Source of the DNA: Corynebacterium freiburgense
GTDB taxonomy: Bacteria > Actinomycetota > Actinomycetes > Mycobacteriales > Mycobacteriaceae
DNA: 64,000 bases
Assembly: GCF_030408815.1 (NCBI RefSeq)
Contig: NZ_CP047355.1
Coordinates: 248,001 to 312,000, forward strand
Direction: 5' to 3'
Part shown: piece by piece, positions 56,794 to 64,000 of the stretch
Position numbering within the stretch: the first letter of the stretch is position 1
Layout: each line of letters begins with the position of its first letter
The notes under the pieces: model-generated
Database searches by the model: none
The model's input: only the letters and a program-made list of their open reading frames with translations
Told to the model about the DNA's origin: nothing
Position numbers and translations under genes: made by a program

Positions 56794-56905
56794 GTTGTTG
56801 GCTATAGGTGTGCACGCTGGAAGCATTGAAATACTGGGTGAAGTGAGTTCAAGGGGCGAAGAGGCAGGTACCGTAGGTCCGGGATGGTAATTGATGTATA
56901 AGTAG

Positions 56906-57025
56906 TGTCGTTTTTTACACCATCTTGTGCCCAATTGGTGTTTTTGGCGACAAAATTAGGCTCCCAGAGGCCGTTCGCAGACGCTTTTTACACCAATTGC
57001 ACACAAGATGGTGTAAAAAACGACA
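56906..57025. repeat. 120-bp element with 36-bp inverted-repeat arms
   Basis: The left arm (56906-56941) begins TGTCGTTTTTTACACCATC and is the complement of the right arm (56990-57025) with two mismatches: 24 matching bases, two differences, 10 matching bases. The 48-base centre has no coding signature. It could be a miniature inverted-repeat element or a strong RNA hairpin. Confidence 0.85.
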
Positions 57026-57045
57026 ACTCCCAGCTCGGCAATTGC

Positions 57046-57108
57046 GCGCAACCTAACGCCGCCTGGAGGTGTGTGCGCAACCTAACGTCGCCTGGAGGTG
57101 TGTGCGCA
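57046..57108. repeat. 29-bp tandem repeat, two copies plus a partial
   Basis: The unit starts GCGCAACCTAACG and ends GGAGGTGTGT, at 57046 and 57075 with one C/T difference, then GCGCA at 57104. Confidence 0.9.
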
Positions 57109-57179
57109 TCAAAAAGCCCGCGGACCTAAAACAATAATAAATACATACCCAGATCAGCTTTTCCGCAAGCTAGAAAACA

Positions 57180-58406
57180 TTATTTAAGTTCGCCCCAGAG
57201 TTGGTTGTTGGTATGGAGCCTTGTGGTGTGTCCGGCGGCACGCCAGATGCGAGAGACTAGGTCGCTGTCTTCTTCTGTAATTAGGTTTCCCATGAGTCGA
57301 GCGGCGTGGTTCATTACCACCTCCGCGAACGGGCCACGAAAGGCAAAAGGTCCAGCTAAGGGTAGGAATTTGGGGTAGGTAAGGACTCGGGCTAGCGTTC
57401 TGGCTAGGAGGAATGCTTGGCCGTAGTGGGTTCGTAATTGCTCGGGCCAGAGGGCGGTGTAATTTCCTGCACCGAGAAGGTTTACGGAAAGTTCAGCTGT
57501 TTCGAGTCCATAGTCGATGCCTTCGCCATTGAGGGGGTTTACGCATGCTGCTGCGTCGCCAATGAGCATCCAGTTTTTTCCGGCGACTCCGGAAACTGCG
57601 CCTCCCATGGGTAGGAGGGCGCTGGCTATTTGTTCCGGGGGTGAAAAGTCCCAGTCATGCTGTTGTGAGGCATATGTTTGGAGTAGTTTTTTAGTGTTTA
57701 TCTTTGCCGGGCGCCGGGTAGTGGAGAGGGCGCCGCATCCGACGTTTGCGCGGCCGTCGCCAAGCGGGAAAATCCAGCCGTAACCAGGTTGGACTACGCC
57801 GAGTTCATCACGAAGTTCCAGGTGTGAGTGGATCCAAGGCTCTTTGCTTCGTGGGGTGGTGCAGTATGAGCGGGCGGCAATCCCATACACCTGTTCTTTA
57901 TGCCAAGTGCGTCCGAGAAGCTTGCCAAAAGTGGAGCGGACACCGTCGGCAACGATGACGTTATTGCAGGTTACGCGATTTGTGCCAGCTTGAACTGAAG
58001 TGATCCTGCCGTTGGTAAATATAGGATCGGAGGCGGGTGAATCTTCCCATACGGTAGCGCCAGCGGTACGTGCATGGTCGACAATCATGGCGTCTAGTTG
58101 CGTGCGTGGCATTGCAGAGCCGACGGTACCAAAAGGGGTGTCGGGCCAGGGGGCGGTGACTGAGCCGCCGAATCCATGAAGTTTGAGTCCGTGGGAGGCA
58201 TAGTGCAAAGTGGCGTCTATACCCATGTTATGTAGCTGGTGAATAGCCCGTGGGGTAAGACCATCGCCGCAGGTTTTGTCTCTGGGAAACGTAGCGGAAT
58301 CTACAAGGAGGGTTTCAAATCCGCGTCGGGCAGCATGGTATGCGGCAGCGGCTCCGGCGGGTCCTGCGCCAACCACGAGTACGTCAACACTAGTCACGGG
58401 CACCAT
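57180..58406 (-). CDS. menJ: Menaquinone reductase (geranylgeranyl reductase family)
   Basis: A 408-residue flavoenzyme that saturates one isoprene unit of menaquinone. The FAD loop is VLVVGAGPAGAAAAYHAARRG, with CGDGLTPRA, and the second FAD region MLIGDAAACVNPLNGEGIDYGLE. Its place between menG and the polyprenyl synthase gene matches Rv0561c. Start ATG at 58406; a second, closer ATG is not seen. Confidence 0.92.
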   Translation of the reverse strand: MVPVTSVDVLVVGAGPAGAAAAYHAARRGFETLLVDSATFPRDKTCGDGLTPRAIHQLHNMGIDATLHYASHGLKLHGFGGSVTAPWPDTPFGTVGSAMPRTQLDAMIVDHARTAGATVWEDSPASDPIFTNGRITSVQAGTNRVTCNNVIVADGVRSTFGKLLGRTWHKEQVYGIAARSYCTTPRSKEPWIHSHLELRDELGVVQPGYGWIFPLGDGRANVGCGALSTTRRPAKINTKKLLQTYASQQHDWDFSPPEQIASALLPMGGAVSGVAGKNWMLIGDAAACVNPLNGEGIDYGLETAELSVNLLGAGNYTALWPEQLRTHYGQAFLLARTLARVLTYPKFLPLAGPFAFRGPFAEVVMNHAARLMGNLITEEDSDLVSRIWRAAGHTTRLHTNNQLWGELK

Positions 58407-58561
58407 TGTTGCATGCGGGGTTTGGTGTGTGGTGTCTCGGGATGTGGGAAGGGTACCTATTCGACTACGGTTAAAGGTTAGCTATGTACAATTCGGCCCG
58501 TACAGGACCACCCCGTACAAGGCCACTGTAACCTTTCTACGAAATATGAGGGCTTCGACGG

Positions 58562-59599
58562 ATGAGCAACGGCATTGGTGCCCGCGACCTGGGAGCACAG
58601 GCGGACAATACCAGCGGTTTTGCCATAGATTTGGGCAACCCTGAATTAGAGCAGATGCTCGCCGATGGAATGGTAGCCGTCGAACAGGTTTTGCAAGAGG
58701 AACTCGCCAAAGGTGAGGATTTTGTTTCGGAGAAGGTCCTCCACTTGGTGGCTGCCGGAGGGAAACGTTTCCGCCCTATGTTTGCGCTACTCGCCTCCCA
58801 ATATGGCGAACGTCCAGGTAGCGATGAAGTTATCCGTGCAGCAGCCGTTGTGGAAATGACACACTTGGCCACTCTCTACCACGATGACGTTATGGATGAG
58901 GCTGAACGACGCCGCGGTGTGCCCAGCGCCAACTTCCGCTGGAATAATTCAGTAGCAATCCTGTCCGGCGATTATCTTCTTGCCCATGTATCTCGGCTTA
59001 TGGCCCAACTCGGCATGGAAACCGTTGCCCATTTCGCTGAAACTTTCGGGGAACTAGTGACCGGACAAATGCGCGAAACTATTGGTCCCGGCGATAGTGA
59101 TCCTGTGCAGCACTATATGGATGTAATCCGGGAAAAAACCGGCGTTCTTATTGCCTCGGCGGGTTATCTCGGTGGTCTGCATTCAGGTGCGTCGCCCGAG
59201 CATACAGATGCATTACGGCGCTTCGGCTACGCCATCGGCATGGTGTTTCAAATCGTTGATGACATTATCGATATCTTCTCGGATAGTAGTCAATCAGGAA
59301 AAACCCCTGGAACCGACCTCCGCGAAGGTGTGTTCACACTCCCAGTGCTGTATGCACTTTCGGAAGACACCCCTGTAGGTGAGGAACTCCGAGGACTACT
59401 TACCGGCCCTCTAGCCTCAGATGAGGAAGTAGCAAAGGCCCTTGCACTTCTGGAGCGCTCGACTGGCCGTGCCCGCGCTCTAGAAGACGTTCATGCCTAC
59501 CTTGCAGAAGCTCAATCCGAACTTTCCCGACTCCCAGATAATGAGGTCACAACAGCCCTTCGCGCCCTTGCCTCCGTGACTGTGAGTCGCGTGGGGTAA
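58562..59599 (+). CDS. Polyprenyl diphosphate synthase (GrcC1/HepT type)
   Basis: A 345-residue isoprenyl synthase. GGKRFRPM, the first aspartate-rich motif DDVMDEAERRRG and the second DDIIDIFSD are all present. It probably makes the menaquinone side chain, given the flanking men genes. Chain length cannot be stated with certainty. Confidence 0.92.
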   Translation: MSNGIGARDLGAQADNTSGFAIDLGNPELEQMLADGMVAVEQVLQEELAKGEDFVSEKVLHLVAAGGKRFRPMFALLASQYGERPGSDEVIRAAAVVEMTHLATLYHDDVMDEAERRRGVPSANFRWNNSVAILSGDYLLAHVSRLMAQLGMETVAHFAETFGELVTGQMRETIGPGDSDPVQHYMDVIREKTGVLIASAGYLGGLHSGASPEHTDALRRFGYAIGMVFQIVDDIIDIFSDSSQSGKTPGTDLREGVFTLPVLYALSEDTPVGEELRGLLTGPLASDEEVAKALALLERSTGRARALEDVHAYLAEAQSELSRLPDNEVTTALRALASVTVSRVG

Positions 59600-59697
59600 T
59601 TGTACATCGCTGTGTTTTAATGGTTTTACCTGGCGATTTGTTAATAATCGATGTGCGTATAGTAAAGTCATAACAGCACCGCGCAAGCGAGATGCCC

Positions 59698-59780
59698 GCC
59701 AGGTTGCCCGAGCGGCCAAAGGGAGCGGATTGTAAATCCGCCGGTTTTTACCTTCGTAGGTTCGAATCCTTCACCTGGCA
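59698..59780 (+). tRNA. tRNA-Tyr (GTA)
   Basis: Acceptor arms GCCAGGT and ACCTGGC pair fully; the anticodon stem GCGGA/TCCGC holds GTA at 59732-59734. A long variable arm makes it a class II tRNA as expected for Tyr. One mismatch occurs in the T stem. CCA is not encoded. Confidence 0.95.
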
Positions 59781-59785
59781 CTTTG

Positions 59786-59814
59786 ACCCGTCGCTAAGAA
59801 TGCGGCGGGTTTTT
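59786..59814 (+). terminator. Terminator after tRNA-Tyr
   Basis: ACCCGTCGC and GCGGCGGGT pair over nine bases (one G-T), loop of seven, followed by TTTT. Confidence 0.85.
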
Positions 59815-59886
59815 GCTATTTTGGCCCAGTGAGAAGTCTGTATGCTGAGATAGGTTTGTACTTAAAAACGCTGAATCGGAGTTCCT

Positions 59887-60609
59887 GTGACCACTGAAGC
59901 CTCTTGGCCATTGCGCAATCAAATCGCAGCTTGGGCCGTACACGCATTTACTATGTCAGGCTTATTGTGGGTTCTTCTTGCAGCCCAGGCGCTTATTGAT
60001 GGTGATGCTAAGCGTATGTGGATGTGGCTCGGCGTCGCTCTTATTGTCGACGCCGCGGATGGCCCCCTCGCCCGCGCAGCCCGCGTCACAGAAGTAGTCC
60101 CCTGGTTTTCTGGTGTGATGCTCGACAACGTTGTCGACTACCTTACATGGACATTCTTGCCAGCAATCTTTTTGGCAATTACATTGCCTCTGGGTCCTGA
60201 TCCATTGCCTTTGGTGGCCGCCACACTAGTGTTAATGTCCTCGATGTTCTGCTATGCGAATACGTTGATGAAGTCATCTGACTGGTACTTCGTAGGATTC
60301 CCCGCTGCATGGAACATTGTGATTGTAATTTTATGGTTGTTTGAGCCTGGCGCCATAGGAAACTGGATTGCCATTCTAGTATTCGCTGTCCTTGCTTTGG
60401 TGCCGTGGAAATGGGTTCACCCTTTCCGAGTCCGCCAATACCGAATCTTCAATGGATCTGCTGCAGCTGTTTGGGTCCTGGCCACTGGCCTTATGGTCTG
60501 GTACTACCCAATAATGCCTATTTGGCTACTTATCCCCTGGATTATTAGTGGGGCCTGGCTATTTATTGTCTCTGTCATTCGGACATGGCGCGATAAGCCC
60601 GATATGTGA
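59887..60609 (+). CDS. CDP-alcohol phosphatidyltransferase (phosphatidylcholine synthase-like)
   Basis: A 240-residue membrane enzyme with about eight helices. The CDP-alcohol motif D-x2-D-G-x2-A-R is in VDAADGPLARAARV, with the following aspartates in GVMLDNVVDY. The protein resembles phosphatidylcholine/phosphatidylserine synthases that use CDP-diacylglycerol directly. Start is GTG at 59887. The head-group substrate is uncertain. Confidence 0.82.
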   Translation: MTTEASWPLRNQIAAWAVHAFTMSGLLWVLLAAQALIDGDAKRMWMWLGVALIVDAADGPLARAARVTEVVPWFSGVMLDNVVDYLTWTFLPAIFLAITLPLGPDPLPLVAATLVLMSSMFCYANTLMKSSDWYFVGFPAAWNIVIVILWLFEPGAIGNWIAILVFAVLALVPWKWVHPFRVRQYRIFNGSAAAVWVLATGLMVWYYPIMPIWLLIPWIISGAWLFIVSVIRTWRDKPDM

Positions 60610-60643
60610 CATTCATATGACCAGAATTGTCCCTGTGCGGCCG

Positions 60644-61546
60644 CTAGTTAGGTAATCGGCCAAGGAGTTGTTTGGCTACCTGGCGGTCACCCCACATCTT
60701 GTAGGTTTCAAGGGCAAAGGTGCCAAAAATCAAGGCGAAGATAATAGCTACTACCTCAGGTGGATAGTGTTTTCCGTGGAAACCAAAATAAATGTACGGC
60801 GCCATAAACGAGATAATGGTTGTGATCATTCCCACAAGGCGTTTCCAGAATCTTCGGGCGGTGACCATCGTAAGAATTCCCCAGGTGTAGGGGAGTGCCG
60901 TGACTAGATCAATAGTCCAGAGGATAAGCAATGAGCCATGGAATTCTTTGACAAACGTTACGGGTAGTGCGCGGAGTGCGGAGTAGGTGAGTACTACGAT
61001 GTAGGCGATAAATTTAGGGGAATTTAATAGCCTGCTGAGTCGCGTTCGAGGGATGATCGGAATGCCGCGCTCTATAGTTTTCTCGTAGGTCTCAGAATTT
61101 AAGTGGAGGCCATCGATGTGGGTGAGGGCACTCCAAAGGATAATCCGATCTTCATCTGTGAAACGATCAAGAAGCGCGTTCACCAATTGCATTGGTGAAA
61201 TACCAACGGGCGTTATATGGGTACCAAAGTAATCTTGTGGCGGCCCCATGGGGACTACTAGCCCCTCAGGGAGCCATTCTTCCCAGGTTTTTCGGGTGGT
61301 CTCGCTCATTGGAATAAACCAAAGTTTTTCGCGGCGTGAGATACTGTCACGCAAAGTAGCTATAAAGATTTCGCGGAAATCGCTGTGTTCAAGCGCAGGC
61401 ATGGGAGGCAGTGTTCGGACATCTTTGTCCCGCAGGTCGCTCAAACGATCAATGCCGGCTGTGGAGCGGACTGCATCCGGCTCCAAGCTCAGGTCTTTTC
61501 CGAATGCGATATCAAAGAGCCACATCATGGGATTACTGTAGAACAA
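60644..61546 (-). CDS. Membrane protein of unknown function
   Basis: A 300-residue protein. The first 180 residues are soluble, with many acidic residues and tryptophans (SETTRKTWEEWLP, RIILWSALTHIDG). The last 120 residues contain about four helices and a short basic tail. No family is recognised. It is convergent with the phosphatidyltransferase gene. Confidence 0.8.
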   Translation of the reverse strand: MFYSNPMMWLFDIAFGKDLSLEPDAVRSTAGIDRLSDLRDKDVRTLPPMPALEHSDFREIFIATLRDSISRREKLWFIPMSETTRKTWEEWLPEGLVVPMGPPQDYFGTHITPVGISPMQLVNALLDRFTDEDRIILWSALTHIDGLHLNSETYEKTIERGIPIIPRTRLSRLLNSPKFIAYIVVLTYSALRALPVTFVKEFHGSLLILWTIDLVTALPYTWGILTMVTARRFWKRLVGMITTIISFMAPYIYFGFHGKHYPPEVVAIIFALIFGTFALETYKMWGDRQVAKQLLGRLPN

Positions 61547-61729
61547 TGCGTGGTGGGCGTCGTTAATTGAGGTCCATTTTCTGCAAAGAATTTGCAGTGG
61601 CTTCGTGTTGGTGCCTCGAAAGTGTGCTTTATCCTGGTGATTTGTGTTGTGGCCCCGAAACAGGTTAATCTTTGTGAGGCTTCAGCGGAGCAAGCCAGAC
61701 TAATCTGGTAACTGCTTTGAAGAAGTTAA

Positions 61730-61802
61730 GCCCCCTTAGCTCAGTCGGCAGAGCGTTTCCATGGTAAGGAAAAGGTCGACAGTTCGATTCTGTCAGGGGG
61801 CT
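61730..61802 (+). tRNA. tRNA-Thr (GGT)
   Basis: Acceptor arm GCCCCCT pairs with AGGGGGC; the anticodon loop ATGGTAA carries GGT in a TTTCC/GGAAA stem. D arm and T arm (GACAG/CTGTC) are normal. Confidence 0.95.
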
Positions 61803-61845
61803 CTGTTCCTTTACTTAGGGTGTAGTCCTAGTTAGAGGGCGGTTT

Positions 61846-61917
61846 GGCGGTGTAGCTCAGTGGTAGAGCGAACGACTCATAATCGTTAGGTCGCGAGTTC
61901 AATTCTCGCCATCGCTA
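61846..61917 (+). tRNA. tRNA-Met (CAT)
   Basis: Anticodon CAT at 61878-61880 in the AACGA/TCGTT stem. Acceptor arm GGCGGTG pairs with CATCGCT with two G-T pairs. T arm GCGAG/CTCGC. The GG-rich paired start and no initiator features suggest an elongator Met tRNA, though CAT can also be Ile2. Confidence 0.9.
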
Positions 61918-62028
61918 CGAGGGTGCCCCTTTTGGGGCGTATCCTGGTCCAACCACATAATGAAATTTTGGCTAATCGTCGAAGTTCTGTTAATGTGGTC
62001 GCGTACTGCACACATGTTGTGTGGTCAA

Positions 62029-62101
<73 letters not shown>

Positions 62102-62134
62102 CAAAGTTGTCTCTATAGGTTTTCAAGGAGCACC

Positions 62135-62464
62135 GTGACTGACGATAAACAGCCGGAGAACCTGGTCGGGGTGTCCCGCCCAGCGGGCAAGCGTCAGGTT
62201 TCAAAAGCGGCTACTTCTTCTGCTGAATATGCGGCTCGTCGGGTCGCTAAGGCAAATTCGAGTGGGGATGAATCCCCAGGCGGTGGCGTTGCAAGTTTCT
62301 TGCCTGAGGTTGTGCAGGAAATGAAAAAGGTTATTTGGCCCACGGCTCGCCAAATGGTCGTATATACGCTGATTGTGTTTGCGTTTCTTATTGTGCTGAC
62401 TGCCTTGGTATCAGGCGTTGATTTTCTTGCAGGCCTTGGTGTTGAGAAGATCTTATCGCCATAG
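62135..62464 (+). CDS. secE: Preprotein translocase subunit SecE
   Basis: A 109-residue subunit of the SecYEG channel. A disordered N-terminal stretch of about 60 residues precedes the amphipathic segment EVVQEMKKVIWPTARQMV and one membrane helix (TLIVFAFLIVLTALVSGVDF). The GTG at 62135 has AAGGAG upstream. The start is 33 bases after tRNA-Trp. Confidence 0.94.
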   Translation: MTDDKQPENLVGVSRPAGKRQVSKAATSSAEYAARRVAKANSSGDESPGGGVASFLPEVVQEMKKVIWPTARQMVVYTLIVFAFLIVLTALVSGVDFLAGLGVEKILSP

Positions 62465-62488
62465 GGTAGTATGCAATTAAAGTAAAAA

Positions 62489-62526
62489 TATCCCGTCGGA
62501 GTCTTATCCGGCGGGATAAAATTTTG
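62489..62526 (+). terminator. Hairpin after secE
   Basis: TATCCCGTCGGA and TCCGGCGGGATA pair over 12 bases with one G-T; AAATTTT follows. It probably attenuates or ends secE transcripts before nusG. Confidence 0.65.
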
Positions 62527-62619
62527 TCGAGTACGTAGTACGTAAGTACAAGGTACGATGGCAAGCGCAATACCCATTATTTTTGGCTTTGCTTGAGAGA
62601 AAACATTGGAGTACACCTC

Positions 62620-63429
62620 ATGAGTGATAACAGCACAAATATTTTCGACGCCGGTTCTGCCCCTGCAGAGGAGGAAGCTGCGGCGAATGCAGTGGATACG
62701 CAGGCTGCTGAGGATGGTGCTGATGTCGCTCATGCTGCGGCTGCATTGGGTGATACGGATAATCAGGAGGATGCAGCGCTCTCTGAATATAAGGCTCGGC
62801 TGCGAGCCTATATTCGCGAGCTCAAGAAACTTCCGGGGTCTTGGTACATTATTCAGTGCTATTCAGGGTATGAAAATAAGGTCAAGACGAACCTTGATAT
62901 GCGTGCCCAGACCCTTGAGGTAGAAGATTATATCTTCGACACAGTTGTCCCGATCGAAGAAGTTGTTGAAATCCGTGATGGCAAGCGCAAGCTTGTAAAG
63001 CGCAAATTATTGCCAGGATATGTTCTGGTCCGCATGGAAATCAACGATCGTTCTTGGTCTGTGGTTCGTGATACCCCAGGTGTGACCTCCTTTGTTGGCA
63101 ATGAAGGCAACGCAACACCCGTGAAGATCCGCGATGTTGCCAAGTTCCTTCTGCCACCTGCAAGCGCCGAAAGCGAAACCGAAGAAAAGACCGCAGCCGC
63201 AGAAGGCGAGAAGGTTGTTGCCCAGCCCAAGGCGCAAACTGCGAAGCCTATTGAAGTGGACTACCAGGTGGGTGAAGCCGTGACCATTCTTACTGGTGCG
63301 CTTGCCTCCGTATCTGCGACGATTTCTTCGATAGACGCTGAGAATGGCAAGCTGCAGGCACTCGTTTCTATTTTCGGTCGCGAAACTCCTGTAGATCTAA
63401 CATTCGACCAAGTGGAAAAGATCACCTAG
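62620..63429 (+). CDS. nusG: Transcription termination/antitermination protein NusG
   Basis: A 269-residue protein. An acidic, alanine-rich N-terminal extension (about 65 residues) precedes the NGN domain ([40 protein letters not shown]). An acidic/basic insert ([15 protein letters not shown]) then leads to the KOW domain ([14 protein letters not shown]). This long form is usual for actinobacteria. ATG 62620 follows TTGGAG; a frame from 62593 has no better signal. Confidence 0.95.
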   Translation: MSDNSTNIFDAGSAPAEEEAAANAVDTQAAEDGADVAHAAAALGDTDNQEDAALSEYKARLRAYIRELKKLPGSWYIIQCYSGYENKVKTNLDMRAQTLEVEDYIFDTVVPIEEVVEIRDGKRKLVKRKLLPGYVLVRMEINDRSWSVVRDTPGVTSFVGNEGNATPVKIRDVAKFLLPPASAESETEEKTAAAEGEKVVAQPKAQTAKPIEVDYQVGEAVTILTGALASVSATISSIDAENGKLQALVSIFGRETPVDLTFDQVEKIT

Positions 63430-63448
63430 GCAACTTGTTTCTCGACGC

Positions 63449-63483
63449 CAAACGCCCGCGCGCCTAATACGTGCGGGCGTTTG
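63449..63483 (+). terminator. Terminator after nusG
   Basis: CAAACGCCCGC and GCGGGCGTTTG form a perfect 11-bp stem around a 13-base loop; TGTTGT follows rather than a pure U run. Confidence 0.7.
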
Positions 63484-63540
63484 TGTTGTCTTGAGGCCTT
63501 GTGGCTTGTAGTCGAGCCTTGGGCTTGTGGGCCTTGTGAT

Positions 63541-63610
63541 CAGGCAGATTTACACAGGCAGATTTAGCCACTCAGGCAGATTTGACATTGTGCCCGACGG
63601 AAATCTGCCT
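63541..63610. repeat. CAGGCAGATTT repeat, three direct copies and one inverted
   Basis: Direct copies start at 63541, 63555 and 63573; AAATCTGCCT at 63601-63610 is the inverse of the third, giving a 10-bp stem. The same core occurs in the spacer near 27.1 kb. Confidence 0.85.
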
Positions 63611-63940
63611 TATCCGCCCCAAAAAACTACCGCTTTTTGTATCACGGAGCCCAACAAAGTTAACCGATACTACTCACTTCAGCTCATCCAAACTAACCTG
63701 TGCATATATTTTGGTTGCAGAGCCGACTTTTCCAGCATTTCCCCAATTAGCCAAGCTCCATAGCGTACGGTACAATTTCACTTCGCGTGTGTTTTCGCAT
63801 GCGTTGTTGTTTTGTTCCCCGGTGGCTTTGGTAATTCTGTTGTTGGATTGCCGGGCATCCGGACGGGGTTTGGCTGCTGGTTTGGGTCATCGTTTCCAGT
63901 GGTTGTGTGTGCCTCGTTATCATAGGAAGTAGGTCGAAAG

Positions 63941-64000
63941 ATGCCCCCTAAGAAGAAGGTCTCTGGCCTTATTAAGCTGCAGATTCAAGCTGGTGCTGCT
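63941..64000 (+). CDS. rplK: 50S ribosomal protein L11 (partial, start only)
   Basis: The first 20 codons read MPPKKKVSGLIKLQIQAG and run off the right edge. The lysine-rich start and the KLQIQAG segment are typical of L11, which follows nusG in bacteria. Confidence 0.93.
   Translation, partial: MPPKKKVSGLIKLQIQAGAA

Larger units (their letters stand above)
56794..57179. other. Intergenic region made of repeats
   Basis: About 390 bases between menG and menJ (convergent). Most of it is a large inverted repeat (56906-57025) and a 29-bp tandem repeat (57046-57108). No gene is supported. Confidence 0.75.
63430..63940. other. Spacer between nusG and rplK with repeats
   Basis: About 510 bases. 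It has the nusG terminator, a repeated GGCAGATTT motif (63541-63610) and, after 63770, the rplK leader, which ends in GGAAGTAGGTCGAAAG. Open frames in it are not supported. Confidence 0.65.

Overview
The window is chromosomal DNA of a Corynebacterium, or a close mycolic-acid-containing relative. Evidence for this: the mycothiol glycosyltransferase MshA, the SenX3-RegX3 pair, a BldC-like regulator followed by a 33-residue basic peptide, a full menaquinone set including MenJ, a split arrangement of haem genes, and many probable leaderless starts (a -10 hexamer 6-9 nt before the start codon). From memory, the gene order follows the M. tuberculosis segment mshA-gpm1-senX3-regX3-ppx-proC-hemA-hemL-ccs-men-grcC1-secE-nusG-rplK. 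The species cannot be fixed from sequence alone.

Layout. 1-7274: a DJ-1/old-yellow-enzyme fusion (cut by the left edge), an HNH protein, a coupled DNA-alkylation repair pair (Ada-AlkA fusion and Ogt) and FadD, all on the minus strand. 7408-17250: mshA, gpmA, senX3-regX3, a divergent pair (Cys-rich conserved protein and ppx), a protein with eight TPPW repeats, proC, a BldC-like gene and a tiny basic protein. 17308-35890: SerB-like phosphatase, glutaredoxin-like protein, hemA-hemC-hemD-hemB, a membrane protein, a P-type ATPase relative that has lost its catalytic residues, a 1.07 kb non-coding spacer with repeated hairpins, then hemE-hemY-hemL-phosphatase-ccsX-ccdA-resB-ccsA (haem synthesis running into cytochrome c maturation). 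35896-39458: K+ channel, ribbon-helix-helix protein, and dTDP-rhamnose genes rmlB-rmlC-rmlA without an rmlD in the window. 39442-45656: ArsR regulator, small membrane proteins, menA, glycosyltransferase, menE, menB and menC.

Between menC (ends 45656) and menD (starts 52971) lies about 7.3 kb of accessory DNA with AT-rich spacers. It holds two paralogous secreted precursors, one with a Cys-bounded glycine-zipper tail, each followed by a small membrane protein (a candidate undescribed bacteriocin/immunity-like double cassette). It also holds a truncated AEC transporter, an IS256-family transposase relic, a duplicated menC tail in front of an intact AEC transporter, an AbrB-type regulator with a 16-bp palindrome and a membrane-anchored hydrolase, a secreted trypsin-like protease, and two paralogous 76-residue membrane proteins.

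From 52971 the backbone resumes: menD, DUF3592 protein, mgtA, menG, menJ and a polyprenyl diphosphate synthase (menaquinone head group, side chain and final reduction), tRNA-Tyr, a CDP-alcohol phosphatidyltransferase, an unknown membrane protein, tRNA-Thr, tRNA-Met and tRNA-Trp, secE, nusG and the start of rplK. Several spacers carry long inverted repeats with little or no U-tract.
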